Shown: piece after piece, positions 1 through 8,424 of the stretch
Numbering within the stretch: the stretch's first letter is position 1
Layout: every line of letters starts with the position of its first letter
Source of the DNA: Halomonadaceae bacterium T82-2
GTDB lineage: Bacteria; Pseudomonadota; Gammaproteobacteria; Pseudomonadales; Halomonadaceae
Reading direction: 5' to 3'
Assembly (NCBI GenBank): GCA_001577635.1
Contig: LSBP01000001.1
Span: 331,675 to 395,674, forward strand
Length of the DNA stretch: 64,000 bases
The notes under the pieces: model-generated
What the model was told of the DNA's origin: nothing
The model's database searches: none
What the model saw: the letters and a program-made list of their open reading frames with translations, nothing else
Program-made: the position numbers and the translations under genes

Positions 1-52
1 GATTTTCATCGACACCATCGGCGGGGCCGTATGTCGTGACGCGACCACCGGG

Positions 53-83
53 CAAAAGAAAACCCCGCAGGGGGTACGGGGTT
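53..83 (-). terminator. Rho-independent terminator
   Basis: Stem AACCCCG (61..67) and CGGGGTT (77..83) with a 9-nt loop, followed on the minus strand by the T-rich tract TTCTTTT. It ends the candidate small RNA and could also end the ectC-like/amidase transcript. Confidence 0.65.
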
Positions 84-220
84 CAAGGGAGATGGGGTTG
101 CTTGCGGGCTTCCCTGGCGGTCGTGACTCCTGTCGTGACGTTGCCGTTCCGTGCCCTTCGCGGGCCTTCCCTGGCCCGTGCTTCCTTGCTTGCCGTGGCG
201 GCCCTCCCGGCCACCGTTAC
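53..220 (-). ncRNA. Candidate small RNA with GGA-rich hairpins (Csr/Rsm-like architecture)
   Basis: A sigma-70-like promoter (227..255, minus) and a rho-independent terminator (53..83, minus) lie about 165 nt apart, with no convincing reading frame between them. The predicted minus-strand transcript has about six GGA motifs. One sits in a perfect 6-bp stem CGGGCC/GGCCCG with hexaloop AGGGAA (161..178), which fits the ANGGAN loop that CsrA/RsmA prefers. Others are AAGGAA (about 184..189), AGGGAA (about 111..116) and GGGAGGG within a GTGGC/GCCAC stem. What is seen is promoter, hairpins and terminator; the CsrA-titration role is inference. Alternatives are an attenuated 5' leader of a gene lying left of the window, or simply the 3' region of the ectC-like transcript. 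Confidence 0.35.
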
Positions 221-226
221 AGCTTC

Positions 227-255
227 AATATAGACAACACAGATTTATTGGACAA
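227..255 (-). promoter_or_regulatory. Sigma-70-like promoter facing left
   Basis: Minus-strand TTGTCC (-35, 250..255), 17-nt spacer, TATATT (-10, 227..232). Transcription would start near 220 and run away from the ectC-like gene toward the terminator at 53..83. Confidence 0.5.
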
Positions 256-266
256 GTTTTGTACAA
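248..266. promoter_or_regulatory. Direct repeat TTGNACAA overlapping a -35 element
   Basis: TTGGACAA (248..255) and TTGTACAA (259..266) are spaced by three bases; the second is itself a perfect palindrome. They overlap and lie just upstream of the -35 of the left-facing promoter, where an operator would be expected. A single TTGTACAT occurs again at 2351..2358 in the divergent region before the Crp/Fnr genes. The cognate regulator is unknown. Confidence 0.35.
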
Positions 267-290
267 TTTTTTACATGCCATCCGGGTGCT

Positions 291-692
291 TCAGTGCTTG
301 ATCAGCGAGCCGTCGTCGTCGTACAGCGGATAACTGCCCTCGGCATCGTGATCCTCCGGGCCGACCAGCGACGGTGTGAACACGCACAGTACCGTCATGC
401 CCTTCTCGCTGCTGAGGATGTGTTTCTGGTGCTTGTCGAGAGCATAGAGCACGCCCGGCTTGAGCTCCCAGCTTCCCCCTTCGGTCAGATCCTCGATCTG
501 GCCCTCGCCCTCGATGCAGATGACCGACTCCTTGTGGTTCTTGTACCACATGTGCAGCGCCTGACCGGGCTTGATGTAAGTCTCGTGGACGGAGTGACCC
601 ATGCCGTCGGCACGCAGCGTGTAGCGGCGGCTGATGAACTTGTCCTCATCGACGGCACTGGCTTCGGCATCCTTGTGGTCACGAACGATCAT
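291..692 (-). CDS. EctC-like protein (ectoine synthase family paralogue)
   Basis: A 133-residue single-domain cupin that aligns over its whole length with L-ectoine synthase. EctC dehydrates N-gamma-acetyl-diaminobutyrate to ectoine with an iron cofactor. The iron ligands known in EctC (Glu57, Tyr85, His93) appear as Glu55, Tyr83 and His91, and Cys103, Glu113, His115, Tyr50, His53, Thr38 and Arg23 also match substrate-site residues. Two positions differ: the Trp21 equivalent is Phe19 and the Asn38 equivalent is His36. The start has a strong AAGGAGGAG site. It sits 119 bp downstream of an amidase on the same strand, with no ectA or ectB nearby, so it is an orphan. It is probably an active enzyme, but its substrate may not be the ectoine precursor. 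Confidence 0.8.
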   Translation of the reverse strand: MIVRDHKDAEASAVDEDKFISRRYTLRADGMGHSVHETYIKPGQALHMWYKNHKESVICIEGEGQIEDLTEGGSWELKPGVLYALDKHQKHILSSEKGMTVLCVFTPSLVGPEDHDAEGSYPLYDDDGSLIKH

Positions 693-811
693 CGAACGCT
701 CCTCCTTGCTTCGACTGTCGGCGTGGTGACAGGCCGCCGGCGGCGCGCTACGCCGGGCCCGCGCCGACCGGGGCCCTGCGGCTCCGGCGGCGACCTGGTG
801 AATTCCGCGAT

Positions 812-2227
812 TCAGCCGTACTGGGCGGGGTCCGGCACCGTCGGGTGGCGGGCCGGATGCGCTTCCATGTAGGCATGGCAGGCGCGCAGCACGCGGATGT
901 CGTCGTACTTGCCGCCCGCCAGCTGAAAGCCCACCGGCAACCCGGCGTCGGTGAAGCCGCACGGCACCGAGGCGGCCGGCTGCTGGCTGAGGTTGAAGGG
1001 GTAGGAGAACGGCGCCCATTCCTCCCAGTCACGCATGTCGCTGCTCGGCGGCACCTCATGATTGATCTCGAAGGGCTCGATCGGCACCGTCGGCGTCATC
1101 AGCAGGTGGTATTTCTGGTTGAAATGCTCGAGCTGCTCGGCCAGACGCGCCCGATCGGCCTCGGCCCGGAACAAGTCGAGCGCACTCCAGGCCTCGGCGT
1201 GGCGCGCATTGGCAACCAGCCCCGGGTCGAGTTCCTTGCGCTGGCGCTCGTTGCACTGTGACCAAAGTTCCAGCGAGGCGGTGAACCACAGCTTGCGGAA
1301 GATATCGATCGGCGAATCGAACCCCGGGTTGATCTCGACGATCTCGGCACCCAGCGCCTCGAGCCGCTTCGCAGCCTCGTGGACCCGCCCGGCGATCTGC
1401 GGATCCACGTCGGCATAGCCCAGCGTCGGCGAGTAGGCGATGCGCAGGCCGCGCAGATCGCAGTCCATGTCGACACCCCAGTCCTCGGGTTGGCCCCGGG
1501 TCGCATAAGGGTCGCGGTAGTCGTAACGGCCGATGACATTGAGCATGCGGGCGGCATCCGGCACCGTCCGGGTCAGCGGGCCGATATGCGACAGCGAGGG
1601 CTCCTGGGCCGGCGGCCACTGCGGTGTCCAGCCGAAGGTCGGCTTGAAGCCGAAGACGCCGGTGAAGGCTGCAGGGATGCGGATCGAGCCCCCGGAATCA
1701 CCGCCCTGGTGCAACACGCCCATGTTGAGCGCAGCCGCTACCGCCGCACCGCCCGAAGACCCCCCGGAGGTCAGTCGTGTGTCCCAGGGGTTGCAGGTCG
1801 CCCCGAAGAGGCGGTTGTCGGTCACCGCCTTCCAGCCATACTCGGGCGTATTGGTCTTGCCGAGCAGGACGGCGCCGGCCTCGCGCAAGAAGCGCGCGGG
1901 CGGGGCGTCCATCTCGCAGGGGGTGTCCGGGGTGGTCAACGACCCTTCCCGGGCGGGCATGCCGGCAACGTTGGTGAGATCCTTCAGCGAGGCCGGCACC
2001 CCGTCGATCGGACTCAACGGCTTGCCCTGCCCCCAGCGCCGGGCCGAGGCGCGGGCCGCCTTTTCGGCCCCTTCGCGGTCCACGTGGACATAGGCATTGA
2101 CCGCATCGTTGAAACGTTCGATACGCTCGAGAGCCGCCCGGGTCGCTTCCAGCGGCGAGGCCTCGCCGGACTCGAAAAGCCGCACCAGCGAACCGGCATC
2201 CATGGTTCCCAAGTCAGTGTCGCTCAC
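812..2227 (-). CDS. Amidase signature family hydrolase
   Basis: A 471-residue amidase-signature enzyme that hydrolyses an amide bond of unknown substrate. The Ser-cisSer-Lys triad is visible: Lys82 in SLKDLTN, the serine pair 157/158 in GGSSGGAA, and the nucleophile Ser181 in DSGGSIR. The length is normal for a free-standing amidase, not a GatA, and no gatB/gatC is near. The GTG start at 2227 is supported by AGGGAGG six bases upstream; an internal ATG eight codons in is less likely. The EctC-like gene follows in the same direction, suggesting one transcriptional unit that makes or breaks a related cyclic or N-acylated compound. The substrate cannot be named from sequence. Confidence 0.85.
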   Translation of the reverse strand: MSDTDLGTMDAGSLVRLFESGEASPLEATRAALERIERFNDAVNAYVHVDREGAEKAARASARRWGQGKPLSPIDGVPASLKDLTNVAGMPAREGSLTTPDTPCEMDAPPARFLREAGAVLLGKTNTPEYGWKAVTDNRLFGATCNPWDTRLTSGGSSGGAAVAAALNMGVLHQGGDSGGSIRIPAAFTGVFGFKPTFGWTPQWPPAQEPSLSHIGPLTRTVPDAARMLNVIGRYDYRDPYATRGQPEDWGVDMDCDLRGLRIAYSPTLGYADVDPQIAGRVHEAAKRLEALGAEIVEINPGFDSPIDIFRKLWFTASLELWSQCNERQRKELDPGLVANARHAEAWSALDLFRAEADRARLAEQLEHFNQKYHLLMTPTVPIEPFEINHEVPPSSDMRDWEEWAPFSYPFNLSQQPAASVPCGFTDAGLPVGFQLAGGKYDDIRVLRACHAYMEAHPARHPTVPDPAQYG

Positions 2228-2258
2228 ATCATCCTCCCTGAATCCGTGCGTTCACTCC

Positions 2259-2273
2259 TTTGTCTCTGACAAA
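2259..2273. promoter_or_regulatory. Palindromic operator candidate upstream of the amidase
   Basis: TTTGTC-TCT-GACAAA is a perfect 6-bp inverted repeat 32 bp before the amidase GTG, inside the 200-bp divergent region shared with the first Crp/Fnr gene. Its position suits a repressor or activator of the amidase/ectC-like unit. It does not match the textbook CRP or FNR half-sites. Confidence 0.35.
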
Positions 2274-2427
2274 CGTAGCGGACTATCGACGAGCAGGCCA
2301 ACCGGTCACGTGCATCCTGGGCTAACGGGCTCCCTTGCGCAGCAAACTTCTTGTACATTTATCGGCGCGCGCCAGGCCCGTGCGGCCGGGCCGGCATCGA
2401 CACGAGCAGTAACACAAGGATGTGGAC

Positions 2428-3174
2428 ATGCAACAGTCAGTGAGTTGTGTCACCAAGAATCTCGGCCACCACGTGAACCTTCACGACTCCGATATCGCGC
2501 TTCTCAAGGCCCTGGAGAAGGACCCGCGGCAGGTCAGTAAGGGCACGGTGCTGTGGGAAGCGCAGGATACACCCACCCAGCTCTATACCCTGCGCAGCGG
2601 CTGGGCCTACGCCTTCCACTGCTCCGAGAATGGCGCCCAGCAAGTGCTCGACATCTTCCTCCCGGGGGATGTGATGGGGATTCGTGACGCCACTTCGATG
2701 ACCCATTACACCACGGCTGTCATGCTGACCGACGGCGTCATCTGCCCCTTCCCGACGGTTCGCCTCGAGGATCTCTTCACCCAGTCGCCGCGCCTCGCGC
2801 TGGGCCTTCACGCCTCGGCGGCACGCCAGCAGGGCGTGATCACCGAGCGCCTGGTGAACGTGCTCAGCAACGACGCCTGCTCGCGCCTGGGGCATTTCGC
2901 CCTGGAGATCTACTATCGGCTCCGACGCATCGAGGAGACCACCGGCAACAGCTTCACGCTGCCCCTCACCCAGCGTCAGCTGGCCATGCTGCTGGGCATG
3001 AGCGAGGTCCACGTCAGCCGCACCATGAGCGAGCTGGCCGAGCGTGGGTTGATTACCCGCCGTCGCCAGAGCTTCCAGATCAACGACCTGGAAACCCTCT
3101 CGCAGATCTCCGACTTTCGCCCCGAGAAGTTCAGCGACCGCATCAATCCCTGCCTGTCGCATCTGTTCGAATGA
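2428..3174 (+). CDS. Crp/Fnr-family transcriptional regulator (first of a tandem pair)
   Basis: A 248-residue regulator: an N-terminal cyclic-nucleotide-binding-type beta-roll (about residues 25-130), a dimerisation helix, and a C-terminal winged helix with recognition region MLLGMSEVHVSRTMSELAERGLI (in two overlapping parts, about 190-212). Only one cysteine lies near the N-terminus, so the FNR iron-sulfur cluster set is absent, and the effector is unknown. ATG 2428 is chosen because AAGGA ends seven bases before it; an in-frame GTG at 2422 lies too close to that site. The gene is divergent from the amidase/ectC-like unit and is followed by a clear paralogue, so local control of that unit is plausible but unproven. 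Confidence 0.85.
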   Translation: MQQSVSCVTKNLGHHVNLHDSDIALLKALEKDPRQVSKGTVLWEAQDTPTQLYTLRSGWAYAFHCSENGAQQVLDIFLPGDVMGIRDATSMTHYTTAVMLTDGVICPFPTVRLEDLFTQSPRLALGLHASAARQQGVITERLVNVLSNDACSRLGHFALEIYYRLRRIEETTGNSFTLPLTQRQLAMLLGMSEVHVSRTMSELAERGLITRRRQSFQINDLETLSQISDFRPEKFSDRINPCLSHLFE

Positions 3175-3357
3175 TCCCGGCCCCAGGTTGCCTTTCCTGA
3201 CGCCCCGGTAACATTTTCGGCCTTGTTTCCAGCCTCGAATCACTGTCAGGGTGGGGAGTCGGATCACACATCGCGCCAGTGACCGCCACCGGCCGGTTGC
3301 AACCCGGCCGACAAAAGCTGGCGCCAAATGGACAGAAGGTACACAAGGAGTGGTGCC

Positions 3358-4113
3358 ATGCTGTCACGAGAAGGCCACCTGGCCAGAAACATCAACCGGC
3401 ACGTCACGCTGTCAAGCGGCGATGCCAGCCTGCTCGCCGAACTCGACGCCCATCCTCGGCGCATGTCCCGAGGCTCGGAACTCTGGCAGACACAAACACC
3501 ACCCGAGTTCCTCTACACTCTATGCCGTGGCTGGGCCTGCAGTTACCACCGCTCCGCCAACGGTTCGCAGCAGATACTCGACCTGTTCGTCCCCGGCGAT
3601 ATCATGGGGCTGCGGGACCTGACCTATCATGACCACACGAGTACGGCGGTCATGCTCACCACCGGTCAGGTGAGCGCCTACCCCATCGAGCGGGTCTCCG
3701 AACTGATGCGCTGCTCTCGCCGCCTCGGCTGGGCCCTGCAGGCCTCCGCCGCCCGTCAGGAGCGGCTGATCACCCAGCGGCTGATCAACGTGCTGAGCCA
3801 CGACGCCGCCTCACGTATCGCGCATCTCATGCTGGAAATCCAGCACCGGCTGCAACGGGTGGACGCCGCCTCCGGCGATCAGTTCTACCTCCCCCTGCTG
3901 CAACGGCAGATCGGCATGCTGCTGGGCATGAGTTCGGTGCACGTCAGCCGCACCCTGATCGAACTATCGCGGCGCGGCCTGCTGGAACGCTCGCGGCGAC
4001 GCATCCACCTGCTGGATGTCGAAGCTCTGACGCGCATCGCCGACTTCACGACCTTTCCCTACGAGGCCGGACTCAATCCGGAATTATTGCTCGAGGAGAG
4101 TATCCCGCGCTGA
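3358..4113 (+). CDS. Crp/Fnr-family transcriptional regulator (second of a tandem pair)
   Basis: A 251-residue paralogue of the preceding regulator, similar along its entire length: the same GWA-Y/C-H motif in the beta-roll, the same QILDLFVPGDIMGLRD segment, and the same HTH core MLLGMSSVHVSRTL. It was probably produced by tandem duplication followed by divergence. An in-frame ATG exists at 3328, but AAGGAG eight bases before 3358 and alignment with the paralogue's N-terminus favour 3358. There are no FNR-type cysteines. The gene is 183 bp downstream of the first copy and ends before a terminator shared with the tRNA trio. The effector is unknown. Confidence 0.85.
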   Translation: MLSREGHLARNINRHVTLSSGDASLLAELDAHPRRMSRGSELWQTQTPPEFLYTLCRGWACSYHRSANGSQQILDLFVPGDIMGLRDLTYHDHTSTAVMLTTGQVSAYPIERVSELMRCSRRLGWALQASAARQERLITQRLINVLSHDAASRIAHLMLEIQHRLQRVDAASGDQFYLPLLQRQIGMLLGMSSVHVSRTLIELSRRGLLERSRRRIHLLDVEALTRIADFTTFPYEAGLNPELLLEESIPR

Positions 4114-4272
4114 CAGTCATCATGGCGGTGTCTTGATGGCAACCAGTTCGGCGAAAAGGGAAAGGAGCGAGGCCGTCCTGGCCAGCTTGATCACGGCAGG
4201 GGAGCCTGACGGGGTTTGCTGCAAGAGAGTCACGTCACGGGCTCGCTGTGGACACCTGGTTGACACCCACAA

Positions 4273-4298
4273 AAAAACCGCCTTGGGAGGCGGTTTTT
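4273..4298. terminator. Bidirectional terminator between crp/fnr-like gene and tRNA operon
   Basis: Stem AAAAACCGCCT (4273..4283) and AGGCGGTTTTT (4288..4298) with loop TGGG, giving A/T tracts on both sides. It can end the regulator transcript (plus) and the tRNA-Phe-Gln-Thr transcript (minus). Confidence 0.85.
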
Positions 4299-4335
4299 AG
4301 AAATTCGTAAATGCTTGATTCTGCGAGCATTTTAA

Positions 4336-4411
<76 letters not shown>

Positions 4412-4428
4412 GCCAAAGAGCGTTGGCG

Positions 4429-4503
4429 TGGCTGGGGTAGCAGGATTCGAACCTGCGCATGCCGATACCAAAAACCGGTGCCTTACCACTTGGCGATACC
4501 CCA
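4429..4503 (-). tRNA. tRNA-Gln (anticodon TTG)
   Basis: A 75-nt cloverleaf with encoded CCA and anticodon loop TTTTGGT. It begins TGGGGTATCGCC, as in enterobacterial tRNA-Gln. It lies in the middle of the trio, 6 bp from tRNA-Phe. Confidence 0.96.
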
Positions 4504-4509
4504 GCAATG

Positions 4510-4585
4510 TGGTGGCCAGAGACGGAATCGAACCGCCGACACGGGGATTTTCAATCCCCTGCTCTACCAACTGAGCTATCTGGCC
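4510..4585 (-). tRNA. tRNA-Phe (anticodon GAA)
   Basis: A 76-nt cloverleaf with encoded CCA. The anticodon stem GGGGA/TCCCC carries loop TTGAAAA. It is the first gene of the trio, about 18 bp after the promoter -10. Confidence 0.97.
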
Positions 4586-4602
4586 GCTGCCAACGGGGAC
4601 GT

Positions 4603-4631
4603 ATTAAACCGTAACGCCCGCTTTCGGTCAA
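4603..4631 (-). promoter_or_regulatory. Promoter of the tRNA-Phe-Gln-Thr operon
   Basis: Minus-strand TTGACC (-35, 4626..4631), 17-nt spacer, TTTAAT (-10, 4603..4608), directly upstream of tRNA-Phe. It lies between yggX and the tRNAs, so the trio can be transcribed independently. Confidence 0.7.
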
Positions 4632-4671
4632 CCCCTTCTTTCAAAAAGATCTTCGCGGGGCTCCGGCACGC

Positions 4672-4944
4672 TCAGGAGGACGGCGGCACGTAGCCTTCGG
4701 CCTGGTCGGTGTCACGGTTGTCGAAAAAGCGCTCCATCTGCTCCATCAGATAGGCCCGGGTCTCCGGGTCCAGCATGTTGAGGTGCTTCTCGTTGATCAG
4801 GCGCGTCTGCAGGGCCTGCCATTCCTCCCAGGCCTGCCGGGAGACGGTGCGCTGGATCTCGGCGCCCTTCTCGCCGGGCAGCGGCGGAAACGGCAGCGCC
4901 TCGAGCTCCTGCTGATACTTGCGACAGAATACGGTGTTGCTCAT
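4672..4944 (-). CDS. yggX: Probable Fe(II)-trafficking protein YggX
   Basis: A 90-residue small acidic protein of the YggX family, which protects Fe-S enzymes against oxidative damage and helps iron traffic in the cytoplasm. The family signature is clear: [10 protein letters not shown] with the conserved Cys7, LPFPPLPGEKG, W..W.., and the MLDPETRAYLMEQM helix. The start overlaps the mutY stop by one base (TGATG), so the two are translationally linked. The mutY-yggX pairing is conserved in gammaproteobacteria and fits, because MutY itself carries a 4Fe-4S cluster. Confidence 0.95.
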   Translation of the reverse strand: MSNTVFCRKYQQELEALPFPPLPGEKGAEIQRTVSRQAWEEWQALQTRLINEKHLNMLDPETRAYLMEQMERFFDNRDTDQAEGYVPPSS

Positions 4945-6041
4945 CACGAACGCTCCTCGGATTGGGTCAGGGTGTCGGCCAGCGTGTTCAGCAGGGCTTT
5001 CACGGGGGCGGCCAGGCCGACGCTGGGCGGCGCGTCGAGGTCGTACCACAACCGCCCCGCTTCGGCGACGCCCGACGGCTCCCGCTCCAGCCACACCGGC
5101 TGCGGCACGACATGCAGCCGGAAATGGCTGAAGGTGTGGGTGAACGGCGCCCAAGGGCGGCCACGCCGCGCTTCGGGCACCCGACAGGCTAACCACGCAT
5201 CGAGGGCGGCGTCATCCTCGAACTGGGGGAAACACCACAGGCCACCCCACAGCCCGGTGGGCGGACGCTGCTCGAGCAGCACACGCCCGTCGGGGTGGCA
5301 CAGCAACAGCATCCGTGCGTGACGTTCGGGCAGCGCCTTGCGCGGCTTGGGTTCGGGGAAGCGGCGCTCCTCGCCACGGGCGTGGGCCGCGCAGGCGTCG
5401 GCGAAGGGGCAGATCAGGCAACTGGGCTTGCCCCGGGTACAGACCGTCGCCCCCAGGTCCATCATCGCCTGTGAGTAGTCGGCCAGCCGCGAGTCGGGCG
5501 TGTAGCGCTCGGCGAGCCGCCACAGCTCGCGACTCACCGCGGTCCTGCCGGGCCAGCCCTCGACGGCGTGCAGCCGCGCCAGCACCCGCTTGACGTTGCC
5601 GTCGAGAATCACCGCCCGGCGCCCGGTACTGATGCTGATGATCGCCCCGGCCGTGGACTGGCCGATACCCGGCAGCGCGGCCATGGCCTCGAGGCTGTGC
5701 ACCGGGAATTCGCCGCCGTGCTCGTCGACGACACATTGCGCGGCACGATGCAGGTTGCGGGCCCGGGCGTAGTAGCCTAGCCCGGTCCACAGGTGCAGCA
5801 CCGCGTCGACCTCGGCGCGCGCCAGCGCCTCGACATCCGGAAAGCGCGCCATGAAGCGCTCGTAGTAGGGAAGCACCGTGGCGACCTGGGTCTGCTGGAG
5901 CATGATCTCCGACACCCAGACCCGGTAGGGCGTCTTGTCCTGCTGCCAGGGCAGGCTCTTGCGCCCGTGGCGGTCGAACCAGGCGAGCAGGCGCTGCTGG
6001 AACGTTTCGGGCGTCAGTTCGGCGGGACGGGGCGACGTCAC
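4944..6041 (-). CDS. mutY: A/G-specific adenine DNA glycosylase MutY
   Basis: A 365-residue glycosylase that removes adenine mispaired with 8-oxoguanine. The N-terminal HhH-GPD domain has the catalytic Glu in [10 protein letters not shown] and Asp in [10 protein letters not shown], plus hairpin [12 protein letters not shown]. The 4Fe-4S loop is C-X6-C-X2-C-X5-C ([17 protein letters not shown]). A C-terminal NUDIX-like recognition domain follows from about residue 230. The GTG start has GGAGGG six bases upstream. That site directly abuts the asmA terminator, so mutY needs read-through or a promoter inside asmA. Confidence 0.97.
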   Translation of the reverse strand: MTSPRPAELTPETFQQRLLAWFDRHGRKSLPWQQDKTPYRVWVSEIMLQQTQVATVLPYYERFMARFPDVEALARAEVDAVLHLWTGLGYYARARNLHRAAQCVVDEHGGEFPVHSLEAMAALPGIGQSTAGAIISISTGRRAVILDGNVKRVLARLHAVEGWPGRTAVSRELWRLAERYTPDSRLADYSQAMMDLGATVCTRGKPSCLICPFADACAAHARGEERRFPEPKPRKALPERHARMLLLCHPDGRVLLEQRPPTGLWGGLWCFPQFEDDAALDAWLACRVPEARRGRPWAPFTHTFSHFRLHVVPQPVWLEREPSGVAEAGRLWYDLDAPPSVGLAAPVKALLNTLADTLTQSEERS

Positions 6042-6054
6042 GACGGCCCTCCAT

Positions 6055-6082
6055 AAAAAAGCGCCGACGCGAAGGTCGGCGC
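6055..6082 (-). terminator. Rho-independent terminator after asmA
   Basis: Stem GCGCCGAC (6061..6068) and GTCGGCGC (6075..6082), six-base loop, followed on the minus strand by TTTTTT. It ends 14 bp before the mutY GTG. Confidence 0.85.
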
Positions 6083-6102
6083 AGGACTGGCTTGCATGAT
6101 CA

Positions 6103-8424
6103 TCACTTCAAGAGACCACGGATCGCGTTGCGAAGTTCCTCGGAGGACTTGCCACCGAGTTTTTCATCGAGTTTCTCGTTCAGCTTGTCGACGGCCTTTT
6201 TCTTGGCTTCGTCCCTGGCAAGGCGGGTCAGCGACTTCTGGAAGGCCTTGCGGTCGAACGCGCACCACTGGCCCGGCTCGCCGGACAGGTCACCTTCACA
6301 GTGCACCGGCAGCGGCACTTTCTCGAGGCGCGGATTGACCTTGCAGGCGGCATCCGCGGTATCGACGAAGCGCGCCCGGGCATCGTAGTCGAAGCGCTGG
6401 GTGGGCAGGTTGACCTGGCCCTTGCCGGTCATCTCGATGCCGGGCAGCGTGATCAGCAGGTCATCGTTGTGGGCGACACCGTCGACGACCCGGGCACTGC
6501 CCTTGAGCTGGTCGAAGCGGGTGTCCGGGCTCCAGTCACGCTGGGTGGCCTCCCCCTCCAGGGCCGCCACGGCGGTACACAGCTCCTTCGAGACGTTGAC
6601 GTTGAACACCGCCCCGTCGACGACGCGGAAGTCGGCCTTGCCGTTCAGGTTGCGCAGCAGCGTGTCGGCTTGGTTGGTCCGCGAGGTGAAGCTGCCGGAC
6701 ACATTGAGCCGGCCCCGCAGCGGCGAGGGCTTGCCGCTGTAGTCCTCGACCAGCGGCACCAGCTGCACGCCGTCGAGCGCGTCGCTGAAGCGCCAGTGAA
6801 TCGGTGTCCGGCGCACATCGAGGCCGGCCTCGGCATGCAGCGTGCCGTCGTAGAGGCGGGCATCGAGACGCTGCAGCGTGAACTGCCCGTCACGCCCATG
6901 CAGCGCCAGCGAGGACTGCTCGAGGGTCATGCCCTTGACTACCAGCGAATCCAGGGACAGCTTGCCGTCCACTGCCAGCGTGCGCAGCGTGTCCACCGGC
7001 ACCAGGTCGGCGCCCTGGGCGGCTTCGGTGGCCGCATAGGCCGGCGCCACACCCAGCGCATTCAGCAACGCCGCGGTATCCGCCTGCTTGCCCGGCGTCG
7101 TCTCCGGCGGCGGCAGGTAGCGGTCCAGATCGAGCGCGCCCCCCTGCAGATCGGCAGTCAGCGACTGCCCGTCGAGACCGGCGCCCAGCGAGCCGGTGAA
7201 GGTGGTGTCGTCAACGACCAGCTTCAGGCTGGTCAGTGTGGCCTGCTGCATATCGCCCTGGATCGGGCTGTTCAGCGCAACCTTGCTCAGTGCCTTGTCA
7301 TCCGCGGTCGCCGGCGGCAGGCCCATCCGGGTCAGCCAGGGGCGCAGCGACAACGGCGCCAGCTCGATCTTGCCGGTATAGCGCGGTGTCGTGTCGAGCC
7401 GGCTGACCGCCAGATTGCCGTTCAGCTCGAGGCCGTCGTCCCCGCTGACGGCCAGGTCGTTCAAGCGCGCGGTCGCGGCGTCGGTATCCGCCTCGGCGGC
7501 GAAGGTGGCCTTGAGCGACAGCGGCGACTCCCCTAGCGCCGGATGCGCAAGACTCGCGTCCACCTCGGCGCCGTCGAGCCGGTAACGCCCCTGGCGGGTG
7601 TCGGCAATCAGCGAGTCGGCATCCAGGTCGAGCGTCTGCTGGCGATCCGGATAGGCCGGCAGATCGGTGGTGGTCTGCAACGCCAGCCCCTCGAGGACAT
7701 AGCGCCCGTGCTGAAGCCCCAGCCGGGCCTTGCTCTTGAGCTTCACCTGACTGCGCACCGCCGGCTGGGTGCCGTCGATGACGAAATTGGCTTGCAGCGG
7801 GAAGGCACTGGCGGGATTGACATCGCTGGCATCCAGCGCAAAGTCCCGAACCGTGACATCCAGACCACTGCGCCGATCCAGATAGTGGACCTGGCCGTCA
7901 CGCACCGCGATGCTGGCGATATCCAGCGCCACGCTGGGGGCGCCCGCTCCCTGCATGGCCGGGCCCGACGAGGCCGGCGCCAGCGCTTTGCGCGGCTGGC
8001 CCTCGGCATCGCCGAAGCGCTCGAGCAGCTGCTCCCAGTTGCCGTGCCCCTGCGCATCACGTTCCAGCGACAGCCGCAGGCCGTTCAGGGTCAGGCCGTC
8101 GATGGCGATCTCGCCCGACAGCAACGGCGCGAAGGCCAGGCTGACCTCGCCGCGGTCGATCGCCGCGAAGGCCTCGTCGTCGCGCTGCTGGTCGGGCAGC
8201 CAGGCGCGGGCATCCTCGACGCTGACGCCGATGCGCGGATAGAAGGACCAGTTGAGCGGCCCGTCCAGCGCCAGATCCAGCCCGGTCTGCTCGTGCACGG
8301 CCTCGACAAGGCGCGGCTTGAGCTCGTTGGGATCGAAGAACGTGGTGACGTAGACGACCGCTGCCACGACCACCAGCCCCAGCACGCCGACGGCCGCGAG
8401 CAGAATCCGCACCAGCCTCTTCAT
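6103..8424 (-). CDS. asmA: AsmA family protein
   Basis: A 773-residue protein of the AsmA family, inner-membrane-anchored proteins implicated in phospholipid transport to the outer membrane and in outer-membrane assembly. An N-terminal membrane anchor (about residues 5-27, hydrophobic run [19 protein letters not shown]) is followed by the AsmA domain ([37 protein letters not shown]). Long beta-rich periplasmic repeats follow, and the C-terminus has the usual [20 protein letters not shown] segment. The start has AGGAGG and overlaps the panZ-like stop as ATGA, so the two genes are translationally coupled. Confidence 0.92.
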   Translation of the reverse strand: MKRLVRILLAAVGVLGLVVVAAVVYVTTFFDPNELKPRLVEAVHEQTGLDLALDGPLNWSFYPRIGVSVEDARAWLPDQQRDDEAFAAIDRGEVSLAFAPLLSGEIAIDGLTLNGLRLSLERDAQGHGNWEQLLERFGDAEGQPRKALAPASSGPAMQGAGAPSVALDIASIAVRDGQVHYLDRRSGLDVTVRDFALDASDVNPASAFPLQANFVIDGTQPAVRSQVKLKSKARLGLQHGRYVLEGLALQTTTDLPAYPDRQQTLDLDADSLIADTRQGRYRLDGAEVDASLAHPALGESPLSLKATFAAEADTDAATARLNDLAVSGDDGLELNGNLAVSRLDTTPRYTGKIELAPLSLRPWLTRMGLPPATADDKALSKVALNSPIQGDMQQATLTSLKLVVDDTTFTGSLGAGLDGQSLTADLQGGALDLDRYLPPPETTPGKQADTAALLNALGVAPAYAATEAAQGADLVPVDTLRTLAVDGKLSLDSLVVKGMTLEQSSLALHGRDGQFTLQRLDARLYDGTLHAEAGLDVRRTPIHWRFSDALDGVQLVPLVEDYSGKPSPLRGRLNVSGSFTSRTNQADTLLRNLNGKADFRVVDGAVFNVNVSKELCTAVAALEGEATQRDWSPDTRFDQLKGSARVVDGVAHNDDLLITLPGIEMTGKGQVNLPTQRFDYDARARFVDTADAACKVNPRLEKVPLPVHCEGDLSGEPGQWCAFDRKAFQKSLTRLARDEAKKKAVDKLNEKLDEKLGGKSSEELRNAIRGLLK

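Noticed and set aside
255..275. GacA box for the candidate small RNA
   Set aside because: Minus-strand TGTA-N8-TACA has the wrong spacing and half-sites compared with TGTAAG-N6-CTTACA.
92..301. Small plus-strand frame at the left edge
   Set aside because: Arg/Pro/Gly-rich with no ribosome site; it runs antisense to the candidate small RNA and across a promoter.
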